A stretch of DNA of 64,000 bases. It comes from Isoperla grammatica (Eukaryota > Arthropoda > Insecta > Plecoptera > Perlodidae). The stretch's first letter is position 1. Each line of letters opens with the position of its first letter. The position numbers were made by a program, and so were the translations under genes. The DNA lies in NCBI GenBank assembly GCA_945910005.1, contig OX246748.1, forward strand, positions 13,820,929 through 13,884,928. Direction: 5' to 3'. Positions 23,786-35,566 of the stretch are shown one piece after another. The notes beneath the pieces are model-generated. The model ran no database searches, was not told the origin of the DNA, and worked only from the letters and a program-made list of their open reading frames with translations.

Positions 23786-25748
23786 CTACGCTTTAGTTTC
23801 TTGCTCCAACGTGAATCGCAACTGAGACTCCTTGACGTACCGCACTCGTTTCTGCTGCGTGCTTCGCTCGACTAGGAAGAGCGTTCCCGCGATGAGCATC
23901 AGGATGACCCCAACGACCCCCAGGCCGAACGCCCAACCGAACCAGTTGTTGGCGTAGCCCGGCATCCACTCGTCCATGTTGCCACACGCGGCAAACACGA
24001 TCACCGCGATGGCTCCGCAAACACCTACACACATTCAACCCTCGTGTTGACTCACCACTCAAACAGTAAGGGAAATATCCAGGGGGCCACGAATACGGGC
24101 ACCGGAGTTTATTCTGAGCGGCCAAGGGTTTTGGTTTTGAAATAATCCAGAAATTAAAAACAAATTATTTTTAATGATCGATTTAATTTTAACTTCCAAG
24201 TTATTTGTGTCGCTCTAGGTAGTAGCCTTCGCTGTATAAGCTGGTTTTAAATGTAAAATCTTAAGAAACAACTATAGGCTATATGCCTATTTAAGAAAAA
24301 AACATAAGAAATAATAAACACTGTCTTTAGTGGATGCGAGACAAAAATTGTCCCACTTTTGTTGTACATAGGCTAACATAAGCGTATTTAAACTTTAAAA
24401 ATAGTTCTTCAGTAGGCTATTAATCCTATTATATATACATATTTCCTCTGATGATAAGTAGGCCGTTGTAATTAGCTAGGCTGTATGGCAAACTCAATGT
24501 AAACAGATAAAGAACTTAATTAAACAACTTACCTCCCCCAATGAGAAGGGCTGCAATGACTGTAATAAGAGTAACGTATCGATTCTGTTCCGGTCCACAA
24601 CATAAGAAGTACAGCAGGACGAGAATGAACGATAGCAAGACTGTGATGAAGCACAAAGTGTAGAAAAACTGCGTCGCTACCATAAAACCTGGAGGAAGAG
24701 GAAAGATTCATGTACTAATAACCATAGAGACTATTGTAATGGCATTCTATGAACTTATATAAAATCTGGTGCAACTATATTCATAGAAATAAGTTAAAAT
24801 ATTAATAAGTAGTGGGGACGATATCGGGTACCCAAGTACAGTAGGCCTACTCGATTGGGACTTATTTTGGTAATTTAACAAATCTTCATGCATTTAGACC
24901 TTTTTTTAGGAAATCGATTTGAAAAACTAATGCTACATTTGTGACCTGAAAAAACATCCAGGAAAGTGGCTGGCCTATTTTTTTCTTTTGAAACATTTCG
25001 CAATATTTCCGTATCTCTAGTCTAGTTGTATGGTAACACCTTAGCCATTGGCTAGCTGTAGCCTACATTAATTAGCTTTCAAAAGATATGAGCTAAGCAA
25101 GTGAATGACAACATTCAAGGCAAAATATTTATATTAAATTGTGTTTTAAAGAGAAATACTAGACCGCTCATATTAATAAACGGTGTGAATGCTAGACCTT
25201 AATATAACATTAAAACAAGTGAACGTAATGATTATACTTGTGGTTTCGTAAGAACTAAATTTATAAGCATTGCCTATGAAAAACATTTCTAAAATCGTGC
25301 ACTACTATCGCAGGACTTAGGCAAAATGGTGATTATGGATCCACATTGAAGTACTGGTAGGTATTACTGCAATTTACTCAAATATAGACCTGGACACATA
25401 GTCGCAACTAACGATGTAAGATGTTAGCACAACGTAATATAACCTACTAGGCCTATACTATCTTGTCAACTCACCTGGTAATAAAAACCCTCTGATCTGG
25501 TCATAGCCTGTTGTAAAGGGATCGTAGATCCAACGACAACCGACAAAGAACCTTCGCCACGTATCATCAAGCGGGTCTGGTAATGATCGGAAACAGTGCG
25601 ACCACAGGCCCAATCGATCAAGCTTGGCTCCTGTGATTCGGTAATCACTAACGAGCCAAGCGGGAGCACAGAAAGCAACAAATACGCACACAAATGCGAG
25701 AGCAAATATGCCAATTGCGCAGTTTCCGCATAAACCGCGGACCTTCAT
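23786..25748 (-). CDS. Claudin-like four-transmembrane protein, gene 2 of the cluster (222 aa, 3 coding exons)
   Basis: Exons 25748-25475, 24688-24533 and 24024-23786 have clean GT-AG junctions, both introns in phase 1, and sum to 669 nt including TAG. Residues 10-32 form membrane segment 1. The first loop carries W31, G47-L48-W49, C52 and C71. Segments 2 and 3 lie in exon 2 (about residues 93-143) and segment 4 in exon 3 after a second loop (MDEWMPGYANNWFGW). A charged tail of about 30 residues follows. W31, GLW 47-49 and C52 fall at exactly the same residues as in gene 3, and the two introns flank the same protein positions (after LLPG and after segment 3). The two are therefore close paralogues made by tandem duplication. 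A probable junctional or membrane-organising role is inferred from family. Initiator ATG is in exon 25774-25475, whose 5' end is a good acceptor, so a non-coding first exon is expected upstream. Confidence 0.9.
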
Positions 25749-25839
25749 TGTCGAGCTCCCAATGGTTATGCCGGCTGAAAAATAAACACAGGAAGTTTTA
25801 GAATGTTTACCAATGTCAAGCTTTCACAACTATGACTAG

Positions 25840-26300
25840 GCTTAGGCCTAGCGATTTATTGTTGATTCAAACATAGGTCTATAGCTAGGTTTAAAACAAC
25901 TAGGCCTACCGCTAGTTTTGGACAACAAACGTATGTAGGGCGCTAAATCTATACAATTGCTTACAAGTAAAATGATACCTCTCACATATGGGTATATATT
26001 ATGGATAGCCTAATGGTAGGCCTAGGAAGGAATCTGTCTAGGCCTAGGCCTAGGCCTAGGCTACAGTAGCCCTAGGGCCTAGCCTAGGCCTATTTGTAAG
26101 TCTAAATTCTATGTTATTCTAGGCCAATCTACGTTCTTCACACTTCTCGGAAGACATAGGATTGGATTATTTGTGTTTAAACTGGTCTATAGGGCTATTG
26201 AAGAAATAAGGCTTACTTACTTAGGCTTAGGCTAGGCCTAGGCTTAGCAAACTAGGCTTAAATATCTAAACCTAGAACCTATGCGTCCAATGAGTCGACT
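25840..26300. repeat. TAGGCCTA-dense cluster upstream of claudin-like gene 2 coding start
   Basis: Around 26040 there are four head-to-tail TAGGCC units, with six or more further blocks nearby. It lies between the first coding exon and the inferred non-coding first exon (26450). Confidence 0.85.
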
Positions 26301-26449
26301 AGGCCTAACACATGATAGTTATTTCCCTCAAGAAACGAAAAGGGAAAGCTAAAAACAGCTATCAACAAATTATCGGAGACCTACTTAGTTTACTGATAGT
26401 GATAGCGTTACAAAAACAATAACTGTCAACGTAAAGTTTACAAACTCAC

Positions 26450-26520
26450 CAATCCAAGACGACGCTTAACCTAAAATTCCATTCACAATGCTATTACCTA
26501 CAGACACGCATGCACTACTG
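26450..26520 (-). other. Probable non-coding first exon of claudin-like gene 2
   Basis: The coding exon of gene 2 begins at an acceptor (TTTTTCAG, just above 25774) only 26 nt before the ATG, so a 5' UTR intron is implied. On the minus strand the nearest strong upstream donor is GGATTG followed by GTGAGT, putting the exon's 3' edge at 26450. The 5' edge is not defined; the upper coordinate given is arbitrary. This placement puts the TAGGCCTA-rich stretch 25840-26300 inside intron 1, as in the other three genes. Confidence 0.45.
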
Positions 26521-29500
26521 AAGACTGAAGCATACTGACATAATCTGCATAATGCAAGTTCAAATAACTTGTTTTTACTTCCAACTTTCCAAAAACAACA
26601 CATTTAAATAAACAATCACTTACTTGTTATGTACGGACGACGCCCTGTTTCCTACTCGCCACAAATGATAATGATGGCACCTGTTGATACGAGTGACAAA
26701 CAAATAGGACAGAAGCAGCATCGCCAATGGAAGAAAGATAAAACGTATTACTAATCCTTGTAAACTGTAAGGAACTGTTTCTCTTTTGCAGTTTATTTTC
26801 AAACAAAATAACAAATTGATATTAGCAAGCAATATATAAGCATTTTATACAAATATTTCAACTAATAATGCGGCAAATATTTAACATATTCATAATTAAT
26901 GAAGTATTTTATTTTTGCACCATTGGTAGTGTTTGGGAGGTGTGGCTGACGCGTGGGAATGAAAAATTCCTGTATTTAAAATAATTGAAAATTTCGAAAT
27001 TTCTAACAATTTAGTCTTTCTTTTCTTTGTCCCTGAATCTTTCATAATTTTCCCATAATTAAATAACAACAATAAGACAAGGGCAAGTCCACGCTGAATA
27101 CGTAACTTAGCATGTGTAATGCAACAGGCGTTTAATTTACATGGAATACAGACATTACTCTTGTGTGTTTGCCCTTCCCAACGCATTTCAATGGAGAAAT
27201 TTGATATTGGTACCCGAAAGTACAAAACAATGGGTTATGCTTTGTGCAAACGTGACGAAATACTGAAAAGGCCGAGATTTATGAGTTAGACCTAAGCCCT
27301 ATGTCCATTTTCTTTAGGACAGTAGTATAATTAATGAACCAATCAGCTGTGTGCAATCAGCAGTGCTTTAATATGTACTCAAAAAGTCGAGTGAATGACT
27401 CCTTCCATCAGAATGTAGTCTTAAAATTCATACGTTAAAGTGTTAGGTAGTCTCAATATGAAATTCATCCTGCTATAGAAAATATTTTGTTATTATTTAA
27501 TAAGTATTAATTAACTACTTAGATCTCTGGATGACAATAGTAATAAATTCATACAAAATATAGATGATTTCGTTGCTGGTAAGTGCTAAGGAATAAAGAG
27601 GCACGGTTTCAAATCCTACATAAAATTATGATTCATGAGGTGATGAACCAGCTCCAACGAATTAAACCCAACCACGTGAAACTGAGAGGCCACACTCTCC
27701 TTGTAATAACAGATTTTGTTAACAATCCCTACTCTAATGTGCACACCAGCTTTAACCGGGATACGCGTAGTTACGAAGGAATGCGGCCCCTTTAGCACGA
27801 CTCAATCCCAGTATTCATCGTATCACTGAGGTAAATCTCGTAATAAACTTGCCGTCAGGATTGCTGGTGGCAAAAGTTGATCTAGATGCCCAGTAAAAGA
27901 TATAACTATTCACAGGTGGTTAGTGTCAATAATGGAAAGTGGTAGGGACTTGTCTTATTATAGTACACAAAACACAAATTATATTTATTATTTTTATTTT
28001 AACAATCTTTATTGTTATAAAATATAGTATACACTTTATCAATAATATTAGAATTTTGAAATAGGTACAGAAAATTTAAAAAGGAATCAAGAATATAATA
28101 AGAATAATACAATGAAATATATGTATACAAAATACAATTTCCGAACTTAAAAAACGTATCAAAACCCTTGAAGATAAGTAACCCTCACAAACACATTGCT
28201 GTGCTTAGCGTACACTTAGTACACAACACACCGCAACAATAACAAAACAGTTACAACATTTGAGACATGTGTTGTAGGTAAACAGTGTGCTCAAGGACAT
28301 TGAACTCATACAAGGAATTTAGTAGGTAGGCTACTTCTCCCATTGATACTAGTACTGAAATACGTTTTCAATTCAGTGAAATAAAGTTACTTAGAGTATT
28401 GAAAGATGCTACCTATTGATTGTGATTTATTTATATTTTCTACTTTATATTACTTGTTTCCATACATTTAGCAGAAGGATACTTCTCTGCAAATCTTTGG
28501 TTGCAATGTAATGCCTACGATATTAAATTGCCATAGTTAGCTATAAATTTTGTAAATACTTGTAAAAAACTAGAAATGTAAATAATGTGAGAACTGACAC
28601 CTCAAACATTTTGAAATTAGTGCCCAAGAAATGAGAAGATTATTGTGAGGTGGAAAGAGAGTTAATGAGGACAACAAGTAACAAGGATTGTAGTTGTCTG
28701 TACTGTAGACAACAAGAATCAAAGAATATCCGCATTACTAAACGCACACTCACACGGTCTGTCCATCGTAATAAAAATAGATACTAGCTACATTTTATTC
28801 GCGCCTTTTTTAATTCAAGACTACAAAATCTAAATCTAAAACATGTTGCTACTGTTTTTAATGGATGTATTTAAAAAAATAATAGTTTTATTATCAACAT
28901 ATGAGATTCATCAACACAGTTAAGATTCAAAATTATGTTAACTTAAACTTAATACTTTCCAAACTACAGTATCAACATTATATAAATACAGTATCTTTAA
29001 TGGCCCTTTGGAAAAGCTCTTACCCAGAGAAAATCAGGGTGAGGACACACTCACTTATCTTAAAAACTCTACTACAATGTATCAGCTAATTTAAGGTCAT
29101 TTGGCTACCGAAATCAGTCGGGATCGTTTTAATACCTTTGTTTAATTGTGCCACTCGATTAATAATTCAGTAGCGTGAGAAAAATATGCTATATACTTAC
29201 TCCTTACATGCACTAAACCCTCGCACATTTGGACGGACGGAATGCACAATAGTAATATAGTACCTTAATAATTAGACAATGACAAAATGCCCTGCTCAAA
29301 GGAAACACTAGTTTTTGACAAGGGTTACTGCCAACAATGGTCAAGTACAAGCCTAGATTTGTTTGGATAGTTCTCGATTGACAATTTATTAATACAGGTA
29401 TTTGTGGTGTCGGTGCCGTTAACGCTACTTGGATAACAAGACAGGAGTTAGACCTCTCTTGGCAATTCCCAGACTGGAGTGGCCTTTGACCTTCCAAACT

Positions 29501-29859
29501 CAAATAAGAAACCAAAGCGTCATACCAGACAGCGCTTTTACCCAGACGAGCAAAACACGCACAAAACAGAAACTCAATTTATAATATTGTGTACTAGCAA
29601 GTGTTATATGTTTATATGTTACACAATACAATACACGCAGATGGAAGCATCCGTGTAAAACGATAACAAACTGAACCAGAGGCGGGAGGCCTACCTGAGT
29701 TTAGCACCAGATGTACTACAGGCGAGTATGGTGCGCTCAGCTGGTGACAACTTTATGATTTGTACAGCCTAGCTAAGCGGCTGTGAAGTTGCTGGTATAT
29801 CCTAGTCACATTACTCAAGTTGTTGAAAATCCTTATAGAGATATAAATGTACGATTACA
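26521..29859. other. Gene-free stretch upstream of claudin-like gene 2
   Basis: Only short unsupported frames and low-complexity AT-rich sequence (27960-28100). At 29690-29760 the minus strand has a possible donor (CTCAG then GTAGGC) after a GC-richer patch, which could be an alternative 5' UTR exon, but this is weak. Confidence 0.4.
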
Positions 29860-32200
29860 AACAGATACTTAATTTCAGATAAAGTTCTAACTACTGTAAT
29901 TAATTAATTACTAATTGATTATTTGCACGGGTCATCCATGGACTAAGATCCATATTAAACCTAAATGCACCATATGCACCAGTCATTTACACTTGACATA
30001 CACACATAAACCTACAGTATTGTTGCCTTAGGATGGTTCTATTCTAATTATAGAAAAGCCCCCATGGCGGTCATACTATTATGAATGGTTGTCTTCTATG
30101 ATACCCAGCTTATGAGGTATAGTCTCTACAGTATCTAATTAGGGTCATAATTAATTATGTACTAGTGGATTTTAAGATGATCTTAACTAAACTAATGACA
30201 AGGAAAGCTTTATACAATATAATTTTACAAGATGGCGAAAAGTCCTCACGCAGATATCAATGGGAGATTATTACAAACTTCCCAAGACATCTGGTTTCGT
30301 GGGAGCATTTCCTTACAGACTAATTAGAACGTTTTCCCACTTCTGCGGTGTGGCATCTTGGCGATCACCTGCCATTGGGGGTGATGCTTGTTCGATATCA
30401 ATTACTGTACTGCTACTCCACGAAACCTTATAGTGCTCACATACACTTCAAAGAATCTTTACCATTAACGGAATATCAGGTAGATCGTAAAATATACTAT
30501 TTTCAATTATAAGAAGGCTTAAGGCATCATTTTGTATCAAAAAGTGTAATGTCCAGGTAATAATTGTTTGCGTTGTTATTGTTTCGTTGAGGGAGTTGAT
30601 ACTACACTTTAGATCGATTCCGAACAGGCAATACGACCAAGAAAAGCTGTGACGTAAGATGCCTCGACTAAATATTAATCTAAATACTAATTTCTACATT
30701 AATAACAAGTATAATATGTACATAGGTAATTGGTGAAACAAATTCACCACGTCTGAAACAATTAAATTACATAGTGGGAATCTCTTACTAAGCAGCTATT
30801 CTCCACTTTCCAACGAAAGCCTGTCTACAAAACACGCATGCACGCACCCAGACACGCACACACATACGTACATACGTACACACGCACTCACAAACACACG
30901 ATCTTACAACTCACATCCTAAACACGAGCTATAATCCACGCACTCATTACTACGACTTGCATGTTGCTCGACACGAGAAACCCTGTCATGTTGAAACATG
31001 TTGGAACAGATGATGAGTGGTACCCACGATCAAGTCAAGTTCCAACGTTGCATCTATCTATTGCTTCAATCAGTTTGCACCCCTAGGACTTCATGCATCT
31101 AATGCACCAGTCAATACACTTTTAATACGTATCTAGTCTACAATACAGTTGCCTTAGCACTATTCTAGAAGTTGAAAACACAGAGATATATTGAGAGATT
31201 ATGCACAGAACTTCAGATCAAGTTCTAACTACTGTAATTAATTAATTATGAATTAGTTAATCTTTCGCACTGGTCATCCACGGACTACGATCCTGGATAG
31301 TGGATAGTCTGGATAGTGGATACTAAAGCTAAATTCACCATAAGCACCGGTCATTTATACTTTACACACACACCTACAGTACAGTTGCCTTGGCATTATT
31401 CTAGTTGTTGCTTCATGTGGTCCAAACCTTATAGGCCTAATCTACCTACGTAGTTAAGAGACAAAACTATGTACAAGTGGATTTTAATTTAAGATAATTC
31501 TTAGCCTACTAAACTAAAACTACAGACATGGACAACTTTACACAGTACTCCAAGATGGCGAAATGTCCTCACGCAGATATCAATGAGTTTACATACCCAA
31601 GACATCTGTTTTCGTGGGAGAATTTCCTTACAAACTAATAAAAGGTTCTTCGGAATCTGAAGGGTCATCTCAGACGTCACTTGTTGCTATTGGTGCGATG
31701 CATGTTCGATATCAATTACCCCTCCTCCACGGAAGATTGTGATACTCATACGCGTTAGAAATGCTTTACAATGACGGAATACTTATCACTCGCTATAAGT
31801 AGGCTACAGTTCATCCAGTATTTATTGTATTAATATTGCAGACTTACGAAAAGGTAAAATATACATACTTTTTTAAATTATAAGGCAGAAGGCATAATTT
31901 TGTATTAAAAAGTGTTATGTCCTCGTAATAATTGTTTGCGTTATCATTGTTTCGTTGAGGGAGTTAGTACCACACTTTGGATTGATTCTGAACAGGCAAT
32001 GCCACCAAGGAAAGCTGTGACGTGAGATGCCCTTGCTTTAATTTATACTAACCTACCGTACGTCCTAAATGCTAATTTCTAGTTTAATAACAAAGTATAT
32101 CTATCTGTACATAATTTACAAGACGAATCCACCAAGTCTGTAACAATTAAATTACAGACAGGGAATCCCTTACAAAGTAATAGCTATAATTTGTGCCCCC
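29860..32200. repeat. Duplicated segment of about 0.95 kb (29860-30815 and 31195-32200)
   Basis: The two copies share blocks in the same order: TTCTAACTACTGTAATTAAT, AAGATGGCGAAA(A/T)GTCCTCAC, GCAGATATCAATG, CAAGACATCTG, TTCGTTGAGGGAGTTG and AACAATTAAATTACA. Divergence is moderate with many indels. A third short piece lies at about 31095-31175. No coding region is seen. Confidence 0.75.
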
Positions 32201-32935
32201 TTTATTTCCTACGATAGCCTACACACTACTCCCACATGCCACAGCTTACAATCGTCAATCAGTCACACACACTTGCTTAAATGTACGTACCATACTAACC
32301 TACGTCCTAAATGCTAATTTCTAGTTTAATAACGAAGTATCTATCTGTACATGATATAATTTACAAGACGAATCCACCTAGTCTGTAACAATTAAATTAC
32401 AGGCAGGGAATCCCTTACAAAGTAATACATCTTATTTGTGTCCCATTTATTTCCTACGATAGCCTACACACTAGTACTCCCTCATGCCACAGCACACACA
32501 AAGTATCTATCTGTACATAATATACAAGACGAATCCACCAAGGCTGTAACAATTAAATTACAGACAGGGAATCCCTTACAAAGTAGTAGATCTTCTTTGT
32601 ACTCCATTTATTTCCTACGATAGCCTACACACTACTCCCACATGCCACAGCACACAATCGTCAATCAGTCACACACACTTGCTTAAATTTACGTACCATA
32701 CTAACCTACGTCCTAAATGCTAATTTCTAGTTTAATAACAAAGTATCTATCTGTACATGATATAATTTACAAGACGAATCCACCTAGTCTGTAACAATTA
32801 AATTACCGTAGAGACAGGGAATCCCTTACAAAGTAATACCATCTTATTTGTGCCCCATTTATTTCCTACGATAGCCTACACACTACTCCTCCCTCATGCC
32901 ACAGCACACAATCAGTCACACACTACCCCACTAGA
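32058..32935. repeat. Tandem array of about 205-245 bp, four copies
   Basis: ACGTCCTAAATGCTAATTTC occurs at 32060, 32302 and 32708, with a copy lacking this left part near 32507. Each unit has ACAAGACGAATCCACC, GTAACAATTAAATTAC, GGGAATCCCTTACAAAGTA and TTTCCTACGATAGCCTACAC. The array is an amplification of the 3' end of the duplicated segment next to it. Confidence 0.85.
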
Positions 32936-33040
32936 GTAGACTACTTTCCACCTTCACAGTCATTCAATTACATCTACAGCATTCACACCATGTAGAACCA
33001 CACCCACACTTACATTGTAAGTTACTTACCTATTAAATAT

Positions 33041-33484
33041 TAGGGCTGCCCAACGATATCGATAATTCGATACAATATCGATAATAGATAAATAATTCGA
33101 TATCGATATAGAATTAATATATCGTACATATCGCGATATCGAACTTGTGCCTTATAAGCTAATTTATACAAAAAACCGATTACGTATCACGTCACGCCAA
33201 CCACACTATCGCTGTTTTGTGTGGATATTTTACAATTCGAATAGTACAACAAACAAATTGACACACATTGTAAGACATTTCAAAGCTAAAATATTACTTT
33301 ACGTAATATTGTTTAAAGAATGACCTCTAGCTGGCCTGTAAATCCTAAAAACAGACGAGAAAAGTTTTGATGTTGCGATATCGCCGATATCGATACGTCA
33401 CTTGAAAACTTCGATATCGCGACGCGATATCGATATTCCTTCCCGCGATATCGATATGATTTTTTGTATCGTTGGGCAGCCCTA
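33041..33484. mobile_element. hAT-type MITE with GATATCGATA-rich subterminal repeats, 444 bp
   Basis: The ends TAGGGCTGCCCAACGATA and its reverse complement are flanked by the 8-bp duplication TTAAATAT (33033-33040, 33485-33492). The subterminal regions are packed with GATATCGATA / CGATATCG palindromes, likely transposase-binding arrays. It is non-autonomous. Confidence 0.9.
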
Positions 33485-33839
33485 TTAAATATACATTCAC
33501 TTACACATAAAACTGCATAGTATGTACAAATTTGGATGGTGATCTAGCCTTGGGAACAATATTGAATATGTATGTAACTGAGCCCAAGGGATTAGTCCCT
33601 TCTTATGCTAATGTGGTCATGTGTGCCTGTTGATAAATGGACAGCAATGCTATTCAGTATCCAATAGGCAACACGCGTACGATTTTTTTTTGTTAAACCA
33701 AGCACTTGGTTTAATAGTATCAGATACAAAAAGTATAATTAATAATGCAAGTCCAAAGGTAAAAATAAATTTTTAAATAGATTTTAATGTGGCCGCATTT
33801 ATTGAAGTTTCAACTCGGGGATCTGAGACGCGTACAGGT

Positions 33840-33960
33840 GGCTGTGACGTCATGATTCAGTAGACGTGGCATAACAGACCAATCGCTGAGGCGGTGAGCG
33901 TACACAGGCACAAACCATGACGTCAAATCCCATCAACATGGCGGCGGCTCGTTTTTCGCG
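33840..33960 (+). promoter_or_regulatory. Orphan promoter-like stretch with two CRE-type sites and a YY1-type ATG
   Basis: TGACGTCA (33845-33852), a second TGACGTCA (33919-33926) and CAACATGGCGGCGGC (about 33937) lie within 100 bp in GC-richer sequence. The ATG opens only 14 codons. No gene with a matching start was recognised downstream, so either an exon is missed or it is a non-coding promoter or remnant. Confidence 0.35.
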
Positions 33961-34118
33961 CCCTTTTATTTATCGTTACTAAACCAATTATTTTGAGGCA
34001 TAGACTGATCCGTTTTTTCAAAATTCAAAGACACAAAATTATTAAATAAGAGACAATGTATTTAAAAATCGATTAACATTTTCATACGCATGTTCCCTAT
34101 TAGGATAATGTATCCCAA

Positions 34119-34259
34119 GGGCGTATCTCAATTCGAATATTTGGTCTGCTTCGCCTACTTCGCCAACTAACACAACAGTTACGAATTGTTTCTATTCATT
34201 GATACTAATTGTTAGGTTAGCTAGTCGGCTAGCAAAAAACATCGATTTGAGACACAGCC
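34119..34259. mobile_element. PIF/Harbinger-like MITE, solo copy
   Basis: Same family as 51868-52014: GGGCGTATCTCAATT at the left, TTTGAGACACAGCC at the right, sharing the interior CTGCTTCGCCTAC and AGTCGGCTAG motifs. Flanks are CAA on the left and TAA on the right, so the duplication has one change. Confidence 0.7.
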
Positions 34260-34718
34260 TAACCCTACATTTATTATAAGTTATTTACTATTTAGTAATT
34301 CTATGTACATTTTACAAATAGCATTATAGTAATTCCTTCGATAAAAAATTAAATGTACTTGATGTATGCAGCGAGACACCGTCCTGTTACACCCTCATGC
34401 AATCCCTCATTTACTTCCAGCTCCCCAGTCTCTGGAAGAAGCGACAATCAAAGTCCACAAATGCGTGATAAAACTAACACCTTTAGTACAATGGAACGTA
34501 CGTTTAAAGGTTTACTATTGGTTATTGGTTTACTATATCATGAATAATACGTAGGCCCTAGTCCCTACTATAGTTTGGAGTTCCGATTTTGTATGTGTTT
34601 TAAACTGAAAAGTGAAAGCCATTTGTTTTGGTCGGTCCGGATAGGTTAAGAGACGTAGCCTACCCTTTTGGTACAATTCTTTTCCGAGTGATTCCCATCT
34701 GCTCAGAGCTGGAATTAA

Positions 34719-34852
34719 GGGCAGAGTCGAGTTAAGTATGTGATTTGTTTACATGGTTGCTATGGAGCTTGTTCTTCTTGTGGAAAATAGCATGTAATAA
34801 AACAATTCCATAGCAACAAATCCTGTACTTAACTTGACTCTACATACTGCCC
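34719..34852. mobile_element. 134-bp hairpin MITE with TAA duplication
   Basis: GGGCAGAGTCGAGTTAAGTA on the left is mirrored by TACTTAACTTGACTC...CTGCCC on the right. TAA flanks both ends (34716-34718, 34853-34855). The arms also contain TTGCTATGGA and TCCATAGCAA, an inner pair. The whole element could form one long hairpin. Confidence 0.75.
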
Positions 34853-35070
34853 TAAGTGTAAGGTTCGATAGTACCTCCTCCGGGTGTAATTTGATCGATT
34901 TGTTACCATTCACCAACCACACACACACACACGTGCGCCACCCAAATTGTGATGAATATGACACACTAACGTGTAGCGTGTTTGGCATTGCTAATAATTG
35001 CGATTGGAAGCAAATGCGTGCATGCACAGCTCAAACAGAATGTTCACCACACACTATATGCTGTATGTAC

Positions 35071-35558
35071 TAGGGATGTCATAGGGTACCCGGGTTACCC
35101 GGATCCAGAAATTACCCGAATCCATTTTTAGGATCCGGATCCTTATCGGGTAGTATTATTTGTACAAAAAAAAAAAAAAAAATACGCGACGATATTTCTG
35201 CGGCTATTTTCCTTGAAGCTACAGTGAATTCCTGCTTGTGGGCGTGGCCAGCTGGTCGCAGGTTCGTACGCACTGTCATTACTGCGGGCGAGTTCTGTGA
35301 GGCCATATACACTCCCCTCCCCCGCCCCCCTCTTGCCATTCCCGCGCGCAGCGGCCGCACAGAGCCCAACCCACACAGCGGTCGGCAGCTGACACGGACA
35401 GAGAACGACCTTCAACCGCGTGGTTTCGGGGAGGGGGGGGGGGGGGGGGGGGTGTAACCAAGATAAGATGACATAATTTAGGCTTTCAGGATTCGGGTAA
35501 CCCGGTTCTTGGAAGGTCTGGAACCGGATCCGAATTTTCCTACCCTATGACATCCCTA
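35071..35558. mobile_element. hAT-type MITE, 488 bp (same family as 51757-52234)
   Basis: Termini TAGGGATGTCATAGGGTA and its reverse complement are flanked by GTATGTAC (35063-35070, 35559-35566). Subterminal CCGGGTTACCCGGATCC blocks are shared with the copy at 51757. The interior is unusually GC-rich (35220-35460), with a 17-A run near 35166 and a run of about 22 G at 35430-35452. Confidence 0.9.
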
Positions 35559-35566
35559 GTATGTAC

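Noticed and set aside
35112..35461. Overlapping 60- to 90-codon frames on both strands
   Set aside because: They lie inside the hAT MITE and contain poly-F, poly-P and poly-G tracts from homopolymers.
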